Below are positions 62,755 through 64,000 of a DNA stretch of 64,000 bases, piece after piece (the first letter of the stretch is position 1; the number at the start of each line of letters is the position of its first letter). Both the position numbers and the translations under genes were made by a program. The notes under the pieces were generated by a model. It saw only the letters and a program-made list of their open reading frames with translations, ran no database searches and was not told where the DNA came from. The stretch is from positions 434,001 to 498,000 of the forward strand of contig NZ_JAJGZV010000002.1 of the NCBI RefSeq assembly GCF_020805785.1, given 5' to 3'. Origin of the DNA: Flavobacterium chungbukense. GTDB lineage: Bacteria; Bacteroidota; Bacteroidia; Flavobacteriales; Flavobacteriaceae.

Positions 62755-63579
62755 TTACAAACTCATTTTATTAAACAAAGCAACACATTCAACTGCCTCC
62801 TTCACATCATGAACACGAAGAATTTTTGCGCCTTTTGTCAAAGCAATTGTATTTAGAAAAGTTGTTCCGTTTAAAGCTTCTTGCGGAGTAATGTCTAAGG
62901 TTTTATAAATCATAGATTTTCTTGAAATTCCAACTAAAACAGGCAATTCTAACAAATTAAAAAGCTCCATTTTTTGCATCACTTCGTAATTCTGATCGAT
63001 TGTTTTGGCGAAACCGAAACCTGGATCTACAATCAAATCGTTGATTCCTAAAGCTCTTGCTTGTTTTATTTTTTCAGAAAAATAAAACAGCATTTCTTTT
63101 ACAATATCGTCATATTCTGTAAGGCTTTGCATTGTTTGCGGATTTCCGCGCATGTGCATCATAATATACGGAACATTGTATTTTGCAATAACATCAAACA
63201 TTTTATCGTCCAATTCTCCTGCTGCAATATCGTTTATAATCGCAGCGCCACTTTCTATGCTTGCTTTTGCAACTTCAGATCTAAACGTGTCAATTGACAA
63301 TAATGCTTTAGGAAAATGCTTTAAAATCAGTTCTATAGCAGGAACAATACGATCGATTTCTTCTTGTTCTGTAACAAATTCAGCACTTGGTTTGCTTGAA
63401 TATGCACCAATATCAATAAATGTCGCGCCTTCAGAAAGCATTTTTTCTACTTGCGAAATAATTTCATCTTCGTTTTTATATTTTCCTCCGTCAAAGAAAG
63501 AATTTGGCGTAACATTCAGAATCCCCATTACTTTAGGAATCGATAAATCTATAAGTTCGCCTTTGCAGTTAATCAACAT
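62755..63579 (-). CDS. folP: Dihydropteroate synthase
   Basis: A 274-residue DHPS, which joins p-aminobenzoate to 6-hydroxymethyl-dihydropterin pyrophosphate in folate synthesis and is the target of sulfonamides. Family blocks are IPKVMGILNVTPNSFFDGGKY, FIDIGAYSSKPSAEFVTEQEEIDRI, LLSIDTFRSEVAKASIESGAAIINDIAAGELD, YIMMHMRGNPQTMQ, DLIVDPGFGFAKTIDQNYEVM, LPVLVGISRKSMIYKTL, and the final LRVHDVKEAVECVAL. The length is normal. It is divergent from the DUF1599 gene, a common pairing in this group. Confidence 0.96.
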   Translation of the reverse strand: MLINCKGELIDLSIPKVMGILNVTPNSFFDGGKYKNEDEIISQVEKMLSEGATFIDIGAYSSKPSAEFVTEQEEIDRIVPAIELILKHFPKALLSIDTFRSEVAKASIESGAAIINDIAAGELDDKMFDVIAKYNVPYIMMHMRGNPQTMQSLTEYDDIVKEMLFYFSEKIKQARALGINDLIVDPGFGFAKTIDQNYEVMQKMELFNLLELPVLVGISRKSMIYKTLDITPQEALNGTTFLNTIALTKGAKILRVHDVKEAVECVALFNKMSL

Positions 63580-63589
63580 TTTGTTTCAA

Positions 63590-63730
63590 GTTTTATTTGT
63601 TTCAAGTTTCAAGTTGATTTAGATTGCGATAGCTCTAAAACTTGAAACCTTTTTACAGTTTCAAGTTATCATCATTAACACTTTGTTTAGAAAAAACTTG
63701 AAACAAAGAAAACCTGAAACTTGAAACTCT
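63590..63730. repeat. Short GTTTCAAG/CTTGAAAC repeats
   Basis: The octamer GTTTCAAG and its complement CTTGAAAC occur about eight times in both directions between folP and the DUF1599 gene, allowing several alternative hairpins. Confidence 0.7.
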
Positions 63731-63751
63731 TTAATTTAATCCTTATTTTTG
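63721..63751 (+). promoter_or_regulatory. Promoter of the DUF1599 gene, TTG-N20-TATTTTTG
   Basis: TTG (63721-63723), a 20-base spacer and TATTTTTG (63744-63751). The -33 element comes from the last CTTGAAAC repeat. The ATG follows 30 bases later. Confidence 0.6.
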
Positions 63752-63781
63752 AAGAAATTTTAGCAAATATACAGCATATAA

Positions 63782-64000
63782 ATGAAGAATACTTCCCAAG
63801 AGTTTGATAATGTTATCGCGGTTTGCCGTACGTTGTTTATCAATAAAATGACCGATTACGGCAGTGCATGGAGAATCTTAAGATTGCCATCGTTAACCGA
63901 TCAAATTTTCATAAAAGCACAACGAATCAGAAGTTTACAGGAAAACGATGTCCGTAAAGTGGATGAAGATGAAAAAGGCGAATTTATCGGAATCATCAAT
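63782..64000 (+). CDS. DUF1599 protein, 3' end cut by window
   Basis: An open frame from the ATG at 63782 runs to the window edge (73 codons seen). It begins MKNTSQEFDNVIAVCRTLFINKMTDYGSAWRILRLPSLTDQIFIKAQRIRSLQE, with the MTDYGSAWR and KAQRIR segments typical of DUF1599, a small helical family renamed nucleotide-modification-associated domain 1 in some databases. In Bacteroidota the gene lies beside folP, as here. The function is not established. Confidence 0.85.
   Translation, partial: MKNTSQEFDNVIAVCRTLFINKMTDYGSAWRILRLPSLTDQIFIKAQRIRSLQENDVRKVDEDEKGEFIGIIN

Noticed and set aside
62531..62812. 93-codon plus-strand frame
   Set aside because: It crosses the start of the lipoprotein gene, the whole palindromic repeat and the end of folP.

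Overview
This is an AT-rich chromosomal window from a member of the Bacteroidota, almost certainly a Flavobacterium or close relative. The evidence is the type IX secretion (T9SS) and gliding-type genes (PorP/SprF, PorD/DUF4835, a giant protein with a gliding-motility C-terminal domain), a FabV enoyl-ACP reductase, Bacteroidota-only families (DUF6913, DUF6495, DUF3575), a JOHN/IND-like class B1 metallo-beta-lactamase, -7 boxes of the form TAnnTTTG instead of TATAAT, and almost no Shine-Dalgarno sequences. I saw no rRNA, tRNA, CRISPR array, phage or insertion sequence.

Layout. 1-5.1 kb: small envelope proteins, smpB, an XRE-Fic-like protein that has lost its catalytic histidine, and pcm. 5.3-12.8 kb: dehydrogenases, a YggS-type PLP protein, an exonuclease/GIY-YIG fusion, a potassium channel with a zinc ribbon, miaA and an acyl-ACP thioesterase. 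13.0-15.7 kb (minus): rtcB-prfH, the RNA-ligase and release-factor pair linked to repair of cleaved ribosomes, followed by a lysine-tailed TPR gene. 15.7-16.5 kb: an intergenic region with a possible 27-codon gene or small RNA and composite palindromic repeats. 16.5-28.9 kb (minus): a two-component system, coaE, a glycosyltransferase, then a housekeeping block (fabV, TPR, recN, porD, coaBC, rpoZ, bamD, dapA, DUF6913). 28.9-33.4 kb: a split 5'-nucleotidase, a YhhN-like membrane protein and ligA.

33.6-46.3 kb (minus) is the most conspicuous region: a cell-surface operon of a 3,239-residue T9SS adhesin, a PorP/SprF partner and an OmpA/PD40 protein. The adhesin carries five related modules of about 155 residues and twelve tandem repeats of about 80 residues. 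Seven of these repeats keep an exact 240-bp pitch. Two palindromes lie upstream of it. 47.5-55.7 kb: DUF6495, rplI-rpsR-rpsF, a LytTR regulator, priA, a metallo-beta-lactamase with DUF2147, BrkB/YihY and nadC. 56-64 kb: an AlkC-like DNA glycosylase, a gene broken by an in-frame stop, pirin-osmC-GNAT, a secreted adenosine deaminase, an ABM protein, rlmH, a lipoprotein, folP and the start of a DUF1599 gene.

Intergenic spaces carry several families of dispersed imperfect palindromes, in places inserted into one another. Functional calls rest on reading motifs by eye. No database search was possible, so family names are recognition-based and hypothetical genes are stated as such.
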